A stretch of 64,000 nucleotides of DNA from the NCBI GenBank assembly GCA_022647615.1, contig JALCKZ010000001.1:1166178-1230177 (forward strand), given 5' to 3'. Numbering within the stretch: the stretch's first letter is position 1; every line of letters starts with the position of its first letter. This document shows, in pieces, positions 46,262 to 56,627 of the stretch. This DNA is from Bacteroidales bacterium. Its GTDB lineage: Bacteria > Bacteroidota > Bacteroidia > Bacteroidales > UBA932. The notes beneath the pieces were generated by a model. The model saw only the letters and a list, made by a program, of their open reading frames with translations. It made no database searches and was not told where the DNA came from. Both the position numbers and the translations under genes were made by a program.

Positions 46262-47452
46262 TTAAATAGCTTTAATAAAATTTTCCAGTTGAATACAGAA
46301 ATTCTCCCAGCTGAGCTTTTGCTTCAGCATTTTGATGTTGTAAATATACTTCTCTTTGCACCCTTCTGCAAAGTATTTTTTTATTGCGTCCGCAACTCCC
46401 TGTGGGGTAATTGATTCTGTTAGCAGTCCTGTCCCCGCCTTTCCAACGCTCTCAATAAGTCCGCCAACCGGAGTTGTAATAAGCGGTACATTAAAATTCC
46501 ATGAGATGGAACTTATGCCGCTTTGAGTTGCGCTTCTGTATGGCAGAACGCATGCATCGGAGGCAGAAAAATATTTTTTAACGTCACTGTCGGGAATATA
46601 ATTAGTGTTTACTATTATATTATCTCTGCACTGTGCAAATTCCGGAGAATCAATGATTTGCTGATACTTATCAAAACTTCCGTAAGGCTCTCCCGCCACA
46701 ACCAGAAAATAAGATTTGTCCAGCAGAGGCATTGCGTGCAGCAAAATATCCAGCCCTTTATAATCTCTTATAAGTCCAAAGAACAGAAGCACTTTTCTGT
46801 TCTCCACTGATAACCTCTCAAAGCTTCCGTCCGCACCGGGAATGTTCAGCGCTTTGCGCGCTTCATAAGTATTCATCAGTTCTCCAAAGTTGGAATACAG
46901 CGGATGCGGAATTGTAACACAATTAGAATTAGGAGATAACGCAAGCAAATCATCCTTTACGGCATTGCTCAAAAGTACAAAACCGTCATTGCGTTTTATG
47001 TAGTATTTTGTGAGAGGGGCGTCAAAAAAGTGATGCTCATGCGGGATAACGTTGTCCATTATTGCAATGCGCCTGCAATGGGGGAACTCTGATTTTTCAG
47101 CTGTCGCGCATTTGCCCAGACGTCCTGCTACATATCCAAGTGACGGGGCAAAGTAACTCATCCAATAGCGTGTTATCAGCACGTCCGGTTTCCACACCGC
47201 AATCTTGCGGGCCGTAGAGATGTAAGAAAAAGGATTTGCCGTATCCAGCAGAGAATCAGACTCTACGGGTACGGCATTATCATCTTTTGAAACGTACTGC
47301 GTCTTGCCCGGGAATAGGAATTCCGGATATTGCCTTTTAAAATTAAATGCCTTTACGGTGTGCTTTTTTGAGAGCTCTTTCAGCAAATAAGTGTTAAACT
47401 GCGATATTCCGCCCCTGTAGGGATAAAAGCAAGAGAGTATTGCAATCTTCAT
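46262..47452 (-). CDS. Glycosyltransferase, family 4 type
   Basis: 396 residues. N-terminal CFYPYRGGISQFNTYLLKEL and the C-terminal donor-site part with KVLLFFGLIRDYKGLDILLH and FSASDACVLPYRSATQSGI fit GT4 enzymes. The start abuts the stop of the ompH-like gene on the same strand. Probable role in surface glycan synthesis; acceptor unknown. Confidence 0.85.
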   Translation of the reverse strand: MKIAILSCFYPYRGGISQFNTYLLKELSKKHTVKAFNFKRQYPEFLFPGKTQYVSKDDNAVPVESDSLLDTANPFSYISTARKIAVWKPDVLITRYWMSYFAPSLGYVAGRLGKCATAEKSEFPHCRRIAIMDNVIPHEHHFFDAPLTKYYIKRNDGFVLLSNAVKDDLLALSPNSNCVTIPHPLYSNFGELMNTYEARKALNIPGADGSFERLSVENRKVLLFFGLIRDYKGLDILLHAMPLLDKSYFLVVAGEPYGSFDKYQQIIDSPEFAQCRDNIIVNTNYIPDSDVKKYFSASDACVLPYRSATQSGISSISWNFNVPLITTPVGGLIESVGKAGTGLLTESITPQGVADAIKKYFAEGCKEKYIYNIKMLKQKLSWENFCIQLENFIKAI

Positions 47453-48073
47453 TTATTTTTTGGAATCGGAAGTTGTATCCTCTGTTCCCTTATCTTTTTT
47501 CTTGTTCTTAACGTATTCATTATTAAGTCCTTCCAGTACATCATTTGTGATGTCCAGAGACTCGTCGCCTGCAAGAACCGTGTTGGTTGCTCCGCTTGTG
47601 GTAAGGATAAGAGCAAACTTCTTGCTCTCATTATACTTCTTTAAATATGCCTTTACGTTATCCAGAATTTTATTGTACATGTCGCTCTCTTCTTGCTGAA
47701 TCTCAGCTTGTTTCTGCTGGCTCAAATTCTGAAGATCTGCCTGGCGGTTAGAAAGAACCTGATTCTGCTCCTCTGCCTGTGCGCGGGTCAAAAGGCCTTT
47801 GTTGATTTTTGCTTGAAAATCACTTGCGTCAGTCTGGAAATCTCTTCCCTTGCTCTGCAAATCATTCTGAATGTCCTGAACTTTAGCTTCCAAATCGGAC
47901 TTCATATCGTTAAACATATCGTACTGATTAACAAGAGTATCCAAACGTACATAAACTATGCTCCCCGCAGGAGGAAGAGCCATCTGCTTTGTTTGGTTAG
48001 ACTTTGAACCCTGTTTGCAAGAGCATGCAAGTACTGCAAGCGCAATGCACAATACTACCTTTAATTGTCTCAT
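47453..48073 (-). CDS. OmpH/Skp-like periplasmic lipoprotein
   Basis: 206 residues. Lipobox LAVLACSC near residue 19. Long coiled coil (about 55-150) with IVYVRLDTLVNQYDMF before and FALILTTSGATNTVLAGDESLD after, the Skp/OmpH arrangement. Unlike the two ompH genes at 53-54 kb it has a lipoprotein signal. Directly followed by the glycosyltransferase gene. Confidence 0.8.
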   Translation of the reverse strand: MRQLKVVLCIALAVLACSCKQGSKSNQTKQMALPPAGSIVYVRLDTLVNQYDMFNDMKSDLEAKVQDIQNDLQSKGRDFQTDASDFQAKINKGLLTRAQAEEQNQVLSNRQADLQNLSQQKQAEIQQEESDMYNKILDNVKAYLKKYNESKKFALILTTSGATNTVLAGDESLDITNDVLEGLNNEYVKNKKKDKGTEDTTSDSKK

Positions 48074-48156
48074 GAGAAATTAATTTTCTATTTAAATTTT
48101 GTGTGAATTCTATTTAATAACTGTCGCGACAGATATCTTATGCAAAAATAGTAAAA

Positions 48157-48882
48157 TTATACCAACTGCCTTCTGTATGCCTGTATGGTATTTTCCAGCC
48201 CCATATACAGCGCGTCACAAATAAGCGCGTGACCTATAGAGACTTCCATAAGTCCCGGAATTACCTCATTAAAATATTTCAGGTTGTCCAAATTAAGGTC
48301 ATGTCCGGCGTTTAATCCAAGTCCGCACTTAACAGCCTCAGATGCAGCCTTATAATAAGGTTCAATTGCCTGCTCTCTGTTCTCTTTATAGTGCTTTGCG
48401 TAAGCTTCCGTGTAAAGCTCCACTCTGTCACATCCGCAATCGGAGGCATTCTTTATCATCTCAATATCAGGGTTTATGAAAATAGAGACGCGTATTCCTG
48501 CATCTTTGAATCTTTTGCAAACTTCCTGCAAGAACTTCTTATTCTTTATAGTATCCCAGCCGCTGTTGGATGTTATGGCGTCAACCGCGTCCGGAACCAA
48601 AGTTACCTGCGCGGGCAATACGCTAAGAACCAATTCAATAAACGGTTCCCTGGGATTCCCTTCTATGTTAAATTCAGTTGTCAGAACCGGCTTAAGGTCC
48701 AGAACATCCTGCCTCTTAATGTGTCTCTCGTCAGGACGCGGATGTACGGTAATTCCTTGAGCTCCAAATCTTTCACAGTCCAGGGCACATTTTACGACAT
48801 TTGGCATGTCTCCGCCCCTGGCATTTCTTAGCGTTGCTATCTTGTTGATATTGACGCTTAATCTTGTATTATTTTTTTGCAT
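48157..48882 (-). CDS. pdxJ: Pyridoxine 5'-phosphate synthase
   Basis: 241 residues from ATG 48882; the frame extends upstream but the conserved start [18 protein letters not shown] begins here. [30 protein letters not shown] and AGHDLNL are PdxJ motifs. Final step of the DXP-dependent vitamin B6 pathway. Confidence 0.93.
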   Translation of the reverse strand: MQKNNTRLSVNINKIATLRNARGGDMPNVVKCALDCERFGAQGITVHPRPDERHIKRQDVLDLKPVLTTEFNIEGNPREPFIELVLSVLPAQVTLVPDAVDAITSNSGWDTIKNKKFLQEVCKRFKDAGIRVSIFINPDIEMIKNASDCGCDRVELYTEAYAKHYKENREQAIEPYYKAASEAVKCGLGLNAGHDLNLDNLKYFNEVIPGLMEVSIGHALICDALYMGLENTIQAYRRQLV

Positions 48883-49002
48883 TGTTAAATCTTTAAAAAT
48901 CATCGGACACAATTGCCCGCAGAGCAAAAGTATGGAAAATATGTATAACTTGCACAAAAATAAGGCCCGGAGGATATTCTGCGGGCAGATAATACAAAAG
49001 AG

Positions 49003-49953
49003 ATGGATATTGCATTATTTGGCAGGACAATAGGACAGGAGAGTTTTCCGGAACTTGGATTATTATTTCAAAGATTAAAATCTGATGAAAATATAAGGCT
49101 GATATTTTATGAGCCTTTTTATAATTATTTGATAAACAGTATAAATCAAGCTCAATCAAAACCATCCGGAAGCGGAGCTATTCTCAATGCGCTGGAGGGA
49201 GCGTCTCTATTTTCCGGTTCAGAAGATATACCGCAGAGCACGGAACTTTTTCTCTCTTTGGGAGGCGACGGCACATTTCTTAACGGCGTTGCTTTGGTGA
49301 GGGACAGAAATATTCCAATTGCGGGAATCAATTTTGGGCGCCTTGGTTTTCTTACAACTGCAAAGGTTGCGGACAGCAATACGGAACCTGACTCTTTTAG
49401 CGGCAATGAGTGGATTGACAGACTGTTAAGGAAAGATTTCTCAACAGAAAAAAGGAGCTTGCTAAAGATAGATTATGCCGGTACGCCGTTAGATTTTTAT
49501 CCTTGCGCGCTAAATGAAATATCAATTCAGCGCAACGGAACTGCAATGCTGGATATGGAAATTTCCATAAACGGAACAACGCTTCCGCGGTATCTTGCGG
49601 ATGGTGTAATTATCAGCAGCGCAACGGGTTCCACGGCTTATGCCCTTAGCGTGGGAGGTCCCATAGTAATGCCTCAGTCAGACGTGCTGCTTATAGTGCC
49701 AATTGCGCCTCACAATTTGAATATCAGACCTCTTGTAGTTCCCGACAGTTCTATAATAGAGGTATTCTTCAGCACTCGTTCAAATGATGCGCTCGTATCT
49801 GCCGATAATAGATTTTTCAATGTCCGCTCAGATTCCAGAATAAAAATATCCAAAGGGAAAAGCACCGTCAGCATAGTTTCCATAGATAATAATTTCATAA
49901 AAGCTCTTAATGAAAAATTCTTCTGGGGAGCCGATAAACGGAATCTTAAATAA
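49003..49953 (+). CDS. nadK: NAD kinase
   Basis: 316 residues. [14 protein letters not shown] (the GGDG motif with catalytic Asp), [11 protein letters not shown], and [17 protein letters not shown] are NadK signatures. Phosphorylates NAD to NADP. Divergent from pdxJ. Confidence 0.93.
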   Translation: MDIALFGRTIGQESFPELGLLFQRLKSDENIRLIFYEPFYNYLINSINQAQSKPSGSGAILNALEGASLFSGSEDIPQSTELFLSLGGDGTFLNGVALVRDRNIPIAGINFGRLGFLTTAKVADSNTEPDSFSGNEWIDRLLRKDFSTEKRSLLKIDYAGTPLDFYPCALNEISIQRNGTAMLDMEISINGTTLPRYLADGVIISSATGSTAYALSVGGPIVMPQSDVLLIVPIAPHNLNIRPLVVPDSSIIEVFFSTRSNDALVSADNRFFNVRSDSRIKISKGKSTVSIVSIDNNFIKALNEKFFWGADKRNLK

Positions 49954-50018
49954 CCTTAAGCTGAGCACTTTCATACATTGATAATTTTGTTATCTTTGCC
50001 CCTCACAAATCGGGAGAA

Positions 50019-50714
50019 ATGACACAGGAGATGAGACTGCCAAAGCATGTTACAATCATAATGGACGGAAACGGCCGTTGGGCTAAGCAACGCGGAAAAG
50101 AGAGGATAGAAGGGCATAAGGAGGGGGTTGAGAGCGTCCGCGCGTGTTGCGAGCTGGCCGTGGAGCTTGGAATAAAGTACTTGAGTGTCTTTGCATTCTC
50201 TGAGGAGAACTGGGGCAGGCCGCAGGATGAGATCGAGGGGTTGTGGAGAATAATGCTTAAGGCCATCACCGCGGAGACTCCTTCTTTCATGAAAAATAAT
50301 GTTAGATTTAGGGTTATAGGGAATTTTTCCAAACTATCTAAACCCCTTATAAAAGAGATAGATGACTGTATGGCTCTGACCGCAAACAATACGGGGACAA
50401 ACCTTATTGTAATGTTGAGCTACAGCGGGAAATGGGATATAGTGCAGGCTCTGAACAAGTTCATGAGCGAGCACCCGGGAGAGCAAATTACAGAAGAATC
50501 TGTCGGGAGCTGTCTTAGCACGGCCGGCATACCGGATCCTGACCTGCTTATCCGCACAAGCGGAGAGCAGAGGATAAGCAATTATATGCTTTGGCAGACC
50601 GCTTACACAGAGTATTACTTCACGGATGTTCTTTGGCCCGATTTTCGCAAAACTCAGCTCCGGCAAGCTTTAGACGCCTACTCTAAGAGGGAGAGAAGGT
50701 ACGGAAAAGTTTAA
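50019..50714 (+). CDS. uppS: Isoprenyl (undecaprenyl diphosphate) synthase
   Basis: 231 residues. HVTIIMDGNGRWAKQRG (catalytic Asp), FAFSEENWGRP and LLIRTSGEQRISNYMLWQTA are UppS motifs. Makes the lipid carrier for peptidoglycan. Upstream TATCTTTG box at about 49991. bamA follows after 17 bases. Confidence 0.95.
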   Translation: MTQEMRLPKHVTIIMDGNGRWAKQRGKERIEGHKEGVESVRACCELAVELGIKYLSVFAFSEENWGRPQDEIEGLWRIMLKAITAETPSFMKNNVRFRVIGNFSKLSKPLIKEIDDCMALTANNTGTNLIVMLSYSGKWDIVQALNKFMSEHPGEQITEESVGSCLSTAGIPDPDLLIRTSGEQRISNYMLWQTAYTEYYFTDVLWPDFRKTQLRQALDAYSKRERRYGKV

Positions 50715-50731
50715 AAAATTAACTGCAGTAC

Positions 50732-53230
50732 ATGAAACTACTAAAAGCTTTTTTATTGTTGGCATTGGCCATTGTTCCTATTTCCCTTGCGGCGCAGGAA
50801 GTTGATTATGATAATCCAAAGACCTACACTATCGGGAAAATAAAAGTTACCGGAATAAAGTATTTGAGCGAGGACCAGATTATCTCATTCACAGGACTTT
50901 CCAAAGGAGATAAAATCACAATCCCCGGCTCCGACGTGTCGGACATTCTAAAGCGCATCTGGGCACAGAGATATTTTTCTGACGCCGGACTCTATATAGA
51001 TTCCATTGGAAAAAATGATACTATTACACTTGGCATTCACCTGGTTGAGCGCCCAAGAGTATCGCGATGGATTTTTGAGGGTGTGCGCAGCGGCCAGAAA
51101 TCAGATTTGGATGAGAGGCTAAAACTTAAGAAAGGTTCTGAGCTTTCTGATTACATAATCAAGTCATCTACAGACATTATCAAGAGATATTATGCAGAGA
51201 AAGGATTCTTGAAATGCGCTGTAAATCTTACGCAAGAGACTGATACCGTTATTAATAACGCGGTAAGAGTAACTTTCCATATAGATAGGGGTCCGAGGGT
51301 TAGAATTCAGAAGATTACATTTGCGGGGAATACGGATGTGGGAGATTGGAAATTGATGAAGTCCATGAAGAAGACCAGGGACAAGCGTCTTTTCAACTTC
51401 TTCAAATCCAAGAAGTTTAATGAGAAAGAATTTAAGAATGACAAGAACAGTCTGATATCCACCTTTAACGAGCAAGGATACAGAGACGCCAGAATTGTCA
51501 AGGATACAATGTATTATATATCTCCCGACAGGTTGCAGATTGATTTCAAATTTGACGAGGGAGATAAATATTATTTTAGAAATATTTCCTGGACCGGCAA
51601 CAGCATCTATTCTGCGGACCAGCTGAATTCAGTTTTGAGAATTAAGAAAGGCGATATATATGACCTTGTTACAATGGATAAACGTTTAAACGGGGACCCT
51701 AAGCAGCAAGACCAGGATGTAAAGAAACTTTATACGGATAATGGCTATTTGTTCTTTAACATTCAGCCGGTAGAGAAAAATATTGAGAGTGATTCAGTAG
51801 ATGTTGAGATGAGAATTTATGAAGGCAAGCCGGCAACATTTAACAGAATTATCATCAACGGAAACAATATTACTGCTGAGAAAATTGCAAGACGAGCTTT
51901 ATTTACCAAGCCCGGATACCTTTTCTCACAGTCTGATTTCGAGCGTTCTATAAGAGAGATTGCCTCTATCGGACACTTCAATCCGGAGACTGCCGCATCT
52001 GAAAAAGGATACAGTTTAATTCCTAATCAGAATAACAGTACGGTTGATATAGCTTACAATTTGGAGGAGAAACCAAACAGCCAGCTGGAACTTTCCGGAG
52101 GCTGGGGCGGCAATACATTTGTAGGAACTTTGGGCGTAAGCTTTAACAACTTTGCCATAAAGAGAATATTTAAGAAACATGCATGGAGACCCGTTCCTCT
52201 TGGAGACGGACAGAGTTTGTCAATTAGATTCCAGACCAGCGGTACTTATTATACTGCATTGTCAGCTAGCTTTGTAGAGCCTTGGCTGTTTGGAACAAAA
52301 CCAACATCTCTTAGCATTTCCACATACTTTACAAGGCAGACAAACTCCAGCTACTACTATCAGAATTCAGATGAGTACATGGAGGTATTTGGGGCGTCCG
52401 CAGGTTTAGGAACCCGCTTATCATGGCCTGATAATTATTTTGTCCTTTATCACTCATTAAGCTGGCAGACTTACAAGCTGCACAATTGGAATTATAACTT
52501 CTTGTTTAAGACAGGATTCTCTCACAACTTTAGTTATACTTTAACGCTGGAGAGAAACTCAACAGACCAGCCAATCTATCCAAGAGCAGGCTCGGATTTT
52601 GTTGCTAGCGTGCAACTTACCCCGCCTTACTCTTTGTTTAGAAATAAGTCAAATGAGGATTACAAAAAAGAATCCGACCAAGATAGATATAGATGGATTG
52701 AGTACCATAAATGGACATTTAAAGGTGACGTTTACTTAAAGCTTATTGGCAATTTGGTTTTGAGAACATCTGCAAACTGGGGTTATTTGGGTTACTACAA
52801 AAAGGCTTTGTATTCTCCATTTGAAGGATTTGAAGTCGGCGGTGACGGAATGAGCGGGTATAACACGTACGGTTCTGATATCATTGGACTTAGAGGTTAT
52901 CCAAATTACTCTTTGACACCAACCGAGAATAATGCTTACGTAGGACACGTTTATGATAAGTTTACTGTTGAATTAAGATACCCGGTTGTATTACAGCCTC
53001 AGTCAACAATTTACGCCCTTGTATTTATGGAGGGAGGTAATTGCTGGAAAGACATTTCTAGCTTTAATCCATTCCAAATCAAGAGGTCCATGGGTGTCGG
53101 CGTTAGAGTTATGCTTCCGGTTGTTGGTATGTTGGGTGTTGATTGGGGATATGGATTTGATCCGGTTCCTAATGAGAGCATGAAGAGAGGCGGAAGCCAG
53201 TTCCACTTCTTGATTGGTCAGCAGTTTTAA
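50732..53230 (+). CDS. bamA: Outer-membrane protein assembly factor BamA
   Basis: 832 residues with signal peptide (LLLALAIVPISLAAQ). POTRA domains span about residues 30-430; the 16-strand barrel follows and ends in phenylalanine (LIGQQF), as needed for recognition. The DIIGLRGYPNYSL stretch is the conserved lid-loop VRGF-like motif. Inserts outer-membrane proteins with BamD. Upstream of two ompH genes, the usual order. Confidence 0.93.
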   Translation: MKLLKAFLLLALAIVPISLAAQEVDYDNPKTYTIGKIKVTGIKYLSEDQIISFTGLSKGDKITIPGSDVSDILKRIWAQRYFSDAGLYIDSIGKNDTITLGIHLVERPRVSRWIFEGVRSGQKSDLDERLKLKKGSELSDYIIKSSTDIIKRYYAEKGFLKCAVNLTQETDTVINNAVRVTFHIDRGPRVRIQKITFAGNTDVGDWKLMKSMKKTRDKRLFNFFKSKKFNEKEFKNDKNSLISTFNEQGYRDARIVKDTMYYISPDRLQIDFKFDEGDKYYFRNISWTGNSIYSADQLNSVLRIKKGDIYDLVTMDKRLNGDPKQQDQDVKKLYTDNGYLFFNIQPVEKNIESDSVDVEMRIYEGKPATFNRIIINGNNITAEKIARRALFTKPGYLFSQSDFERSIREIASIGHFNPETAASEKGYSLIPNQNNSTVDIAYNLEEKPNSQLELSGGWGGNTFVGTLGVSFNNFAIKRIFKKHAWRPVPLGDGQSLSIRFQTSGTYYTALSASFVEPWLFGTKPTSLSISTYFTRQTNSSYYYQNSDEYMEVFGASAGLGTRLSWPDNYFVLYHSLSWQTYKLHNWNYNFLFKTGFSHNFSYTLTLERNSTDQPIYPRAGSDFVASVQLTPPYSLFRNKSNEDYKKESDQDRYRWIEYHKWTFKGDVYLKLIGNLVLRTSANWGYLGYYKKALYSPFEGFEVGGDGMSGYNTYGSDIIGLRGYPNYSLTPTENNAYVGHVYDKFTVELRYPVVLQPQSTIYALVFMEGGNCWKDISSFNPFQIKRSMGVGVRVMLPVVGMLGVDWGYGFDPVPNESMKRGGSQFHFLIGQQF

Positions 53231-53269
53231 AAATTAAACATAAATAGTTTTAATGTAGGAGGAACATTT

Positions 53270-53863
53270 ATGAAGAAGTATTTAGTTATGGCGGCTTTAA
53301 GTATTTTTTGCGCAATGCCGCTTTGCGCGCAGACAAACAGAGCGTATGTTAAAAAAGGTGTTGTCAATCCAAAAGTTGTAACGTCTCAGACCGGTCCTGT
53401 ATCTAAAGTTCAGAAAACAGGATATGTAAATACGGAGACAATTTTGGAGGCGCTTCCGGAGTACAAAGTTGCAAAGGAAAAACTTGAGGCTCTTAACAAG
53501 CAGTATAAGGCAAAGGTTGATAATGAGTACTCTGCGATAGAGAAACTTTATAATTCTTACCAGCAGCAGAAATCTGCGCTTAATTCCACTCAAAGGCAAA
53601 TGAAAGAGAATGAGATAATTGAGAAGGAGAAAGCTGCAAAAGACTTACAGAAATCTTATTTTGGACAGGATGGTACAATGCAGAAAAAATCTGACGAGCT
53701 TCTTGGACCGGTAAGAGATAAAGTACAAAAGGCGATTAACGCAGTTGCCCAGGAGGGAGATTTTATGATTATCTTTGACGTCTCTTCTCTTAAGGGTGTG
53801 GTTTATACTAATGCTGAAAGTGATTTGAGCAGCGTTGTAATAAGCAGACTGAATGCACAGTAA
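53270..53863 (+). CDS. OmpH/Skp periplasmic chaperone, copy 1
   Basis: 197 residues. Signal MAALSIFCAMPLCAQ. VQKTGYVNTETILEALPEYK opens the Skp body, coiled coil follows (about 75-130), and FMIIFDVSSLKGVVYTN closes it. Delivers unfolded outer-membrane proteins to BamA. 39 bases after bamA. Confidence 0.88.
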   Translation: MKKYLVMAALSIFCAMPLCAQTNRAYVKKGVVNPKVVTSQTGPVSKVQKTGYVNTETILEALPEYKVAKEKLEALNKQYKAKVDNEYSAIEKLYNSYQQQKSALNSTQRQMKENEIIEKEKAAKDLQKSYFGQDGTMQKKSDELLGPVRDKVQKAINAVAQEGDFMIIFDVSSLKGVVYTNAESDLSSVVISRLNAQ

Positions 53864-53948
53864 TTCAGTGGCTTGGAATAGTATAGCCTTGGCATTAAAG
53901 AGATAGTTTTCAAAAAGAAAAATAAATAATATTAATTTTAGAAATAAC

Positions 53949-54542
53949 ATGAAGAAAATTTTAACACTGCTGACAGTTGCTTTTGCCGCCCTTGCGGTTA
54001 CAATGGTTCCGGGAAAGGCTTCAGCGCAAACTTTTAAATTTGGTCACATTAATTCTCAACTGCTTGTTGCACTTATGCCTGAGAGAGATTCCGCTGTAGT
54101 TAAAATACAGAAATACTCTAGTGATTTGGAGGAGACGTATACTGGCATGCAGAATGACTTTAATGCCAAAGCTAAGGCTTATCAGGATAATAAAGCTACT
54201 TGGAGCCAGACAATACTAGATGCAAAGACTCAGGAACTTAATGATTTGCAGCAGCGCATGCAGCAATTCGGAGAGACCGCACAGAAAGATTTGAGCGCTC
54301 GCCAGGAGACATTAATGGGACCTGTCGCTGAGAAAGCACAGGCTGCTATTGACAAGGTTGCAAAGTCTCATGGCTTTACCTACATTTTTGATACCTCAAT
54401 TGGTGCTCTTATCTACATCAATGAGACTCAAAGCGAGGATATTCTTCCTCTATGCAAGGCAGAACTTAAAATCCCTGCAAGCAAGACGAAGCCTACTCAA
54501 TTTGGACAGCAAGCTGCTGAATCAAAGCCGGCTGCAAAGTAA
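53949..54542 (+). CDS. OmpH/Skp periplasmic chaperone, copy 2
   Basis: 197 residues. Signal LTVAFAALAVTMVPGKASAQ, then FKFGHINSQLLVALMPERD, coiled coil, and FTYIFDTSIGALIYI. Paralogue of the preceding gene. Followed by a terminator. Confidence 0.88.
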   Translation: MKKILTLLTVAFAALAVTMVPGKASAQTFKFGHINSQLLVALMPERDSAVVKIQKYSSDLEETYTGMQNDFNAKAKAYQDNKATWSQTILDAKTQELNDLQQRMQQFGETAQKDLSARQETLMGPVAEKAQAAIDKVAKSHGFTYIFDTSIGALIYINETQSEDILPLCKAELKIPASKTKPTQFGQQAAESKPAAK

Positions 54543-54563
54543 GTTTGAATAATCTTAATTTAA

Positions 54564-54590
54564 AGGCGCCCCGTCAGGGACGCCTTTTTT
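54564..54590 (+). terminator. Terminator after the uppS-bamA-ompH operon
   Basis: AGGCGcCCC, loop GTCA, GGGaCGCCT, then six T. One mismatch in the stem. Confidence 0.75.
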
Positions 54591-54698
54591 ATTTTATTGC
54601 AAATTATTATAAATCAGGGATGTAAGGTAAAAATGAAGTTTTGTTAAAATTTGTAACAGATTTGTTTCTTTTTTCTTGTAACCTATAAGAAAATTGCA

Positions 54699-54706
54699 TA
54701 TATTTG
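54699..54706 (+). promoter_or_regulatory. -7 box TATATTTG for korAB
   Basis: Exact TAnnTTTG with CTTG about 20 bases upstream. ATG of korA follows at 54783. Confidence 0.5.
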
Positions 54707-54782
54707 TGTCCGGCGGCAGAGGGGAATTTTAATTGGGAAATTTCTTTAATAGTAATTATATATTTAAATATTTAAATAAAAA

Positions 54783-56615
54783 ATGGAACACAAGGTAATA
54801 GATGCACAAGATGTGGTCATCAGATTCACAGGTGATTCCGGAGACGGCATGCAGCTGACAGGTACTCTGTTTGCAGATGCTTCCGCTCTTTATGGAAATG
54901 AGATTTCTACATTTCCGGATTATCCTGCAGAAATCCGCGCTCCACAGGGGACTGTGTCCGGAGTTTCCGGTTTTCAAGTGCATATTGGACAGGCAAATGT
55001 AAAGACGCCAGGTGACTTGGCAGATGTGCTGGTATCAATGAATCCGGCCGCTTTGATGGCAAATGCAAAGTTTGCAAAACCGGGCGGAAGTATCATTCTG
55101 GACCAGGACTCATTTGACGAGCAAGGACTGGAAAAGGCCGGCTTTAAGACATTGGATCCTATCAAAGAGCTTAAGCTAGAGGATTATAACGTTATTTGGG
55201 CGCCAATTACTTCTCTAACAAAAGAGAGCCTTAAGGATAGCGGCTTGGACCCTAAATCAATTGTAAGGTGCAAGAATATCTTCACATTGGGCATGTGTTA
55301 TTTTATGTTCAGCCGTCCTCTTAATTTCACGGAAGATTATCTAAAGAAAAAATTTGCAAAAAAACCGGCGCTTGTAGCTCCTAATATTAAGGTACTTAAC
55401 GACGGTTATAATTATGCTCACAATACTCACGCAATAGGTAATACTTACACTATCGAACCGGCAAAATTGGAACCGGGAGTTTACAGAAGCATCAGCGGAA
55501 ACCAGGCAACTGCATGGGGTCTTATCGCTGCTTCTGAAAAATCCGGAAGACCTTTGTTTGCAGGCTCTTATCCTATTACACCTGCTACAGCAATTCTAGA
55601 GGAACTTGCAATTCACAAGGAGCTTGGAGTTGTTACAATGCAGTGCGAAGATGAGATTGCAGGAATATGCACATCTATTGGAGCTGCTTATGCAGGAAGC
55701 ATGGCAGTTACTACAACATCAGGTCCCGGTCTTTCATTAAAGTCTGAGGCAATGGGACTTGCATGCATGACGGAACTTCCTATCGTAATTGTAGATGTTC
55801 AGAGAAGCGGCCCTTCTACCGGTATCCCTACAAAGACCGAGCAGACAGATTTGGATCAGGCTCTTTACGGAAGAAACGGAGAGTGCCCAATCATGGTAAT
55901 GTGCGCACGCACTCCATCTGATTGTTTCAGAGCAGCTTTCTATGCCGGCAAATTTGCAATGGAGCACATGATGCCTGTTATCTTCTTGTCAGAAGGTTAT
56001 CTTGGAAATGGCAACGAGCCATGGAAGATTCCATCAATGAAGGATTTCCCTTCTATTACGCCTCCTATCGTAACAAAGTGCGAGGGTAAATTTAAACCTT
56101 ATGAGAGAGATCCAAAGACATTTGTAAGAAAATGGGCTCTTCCTGGAACACCGGGTCTTGAGCATAGAGTAGGTGGTTTGGAGAAAGCTCCTGCCGGCCC
56201 TCTATCATCTGATCCTGAGAACCATGCAAGAATGGTTGCAGCCCGTGCGGCAAAAGTTGCTGCAATGGCAGACTTCATTCCTGCGCAGGAAGTTATTGGC
56301 AATCAAGAGGGCGACATTCTTCTTGTTGGTTTCGGCGGAACTTACGGACATCTATATACAGCTACTACTCAGCTTCTTAACGAGGGAGTTAAAGTTGGAT
56401 TTGCAGGATTTGATTACATCAACCCGCTTCCAAAAAATACTGCCGATGTATTTAAGAAGTTTAAGAAGATTCTTGTATGCGAGCTAAACAGCGGACAATT
56501 TGCAGATTATTTGCGCGCTAAACTTCCGCAGTTTAAGTATGAGCAATTTAATAAAGTTCAGGGCCAGCCATTTATGGTTCATGAGATTGTAGATGCAGTT
56601 AAGAATCTTAAATAA
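54783..56615 (+). CDS. korA: 2-oxoacid:ferredoxin oxidoreductase, gamma-alpha fusion
   Basis: 610 residues. The gamma domain (FTGDSGDGMQLTGTLFADA, about 13-190) is fused to the alpha part (GNQATAWGLIAASEKSGRPL, SYPITPATAILEELA). Oxidises 2-oxoglutarate (or a related 2-oxoacid) to acyl-CoA with ferredoxin. Partner korB starts 12 bases downstream with a good GGAGGA site. Confidence 0.93.
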   Translation: MEHKVIDAQDVVIRFTGDSGDGMQLTGTLFADASALYGNEISTFPDYPAEIRAPQGTVSGVSGFQVHIGQANVKTPGDLADVLVSMNPAALMANAKFAKPGGSIILDQDSFDEQGLEKAGFKTLDPIKELKLEDYNVIWAPITSLTKESLKDSGLDPKSIVRCKNIFTLGMCYFMFSRPLNFTEDYLKKKFAKKPALVAPNIKVLNDGYNYAHNTHAIGNTYTIEPAKLEPGVYRSISGNQATAWGLIAASEKSGRPLFAGSYPITPATAILEELAIHKELGVVTMQCEDEIAGICTSIGAAYAGSMAVTTTSGPGLSLKSEAMGLACMTELPIVIVDVQRSGPSTGIPTKTEQTDLDQALYGRNGECPIMVMCARTPSDCFRAAFYAGKFAMEHMMPVIFLSEGYLGNGNEPWKIPSMKDFPSITPPIVTKCEGKFKPYERDPKTFVRKWALPGTPGLEHRVGGLEKAPAGPLSSDPENHARMVAARAAKVAAMADFIPAQEVIGNQEGDILLVGFGGTYGHLYTATTQLLNEGVKVGFAGFDYINPLPKNTADVFKKFKKILVCELNSGQFADYLRAKLPQFKYEQFNKVQGQPFMVHEIVDAVKNLK

Positions 56616-56627
56616 GGAGGAATAGTT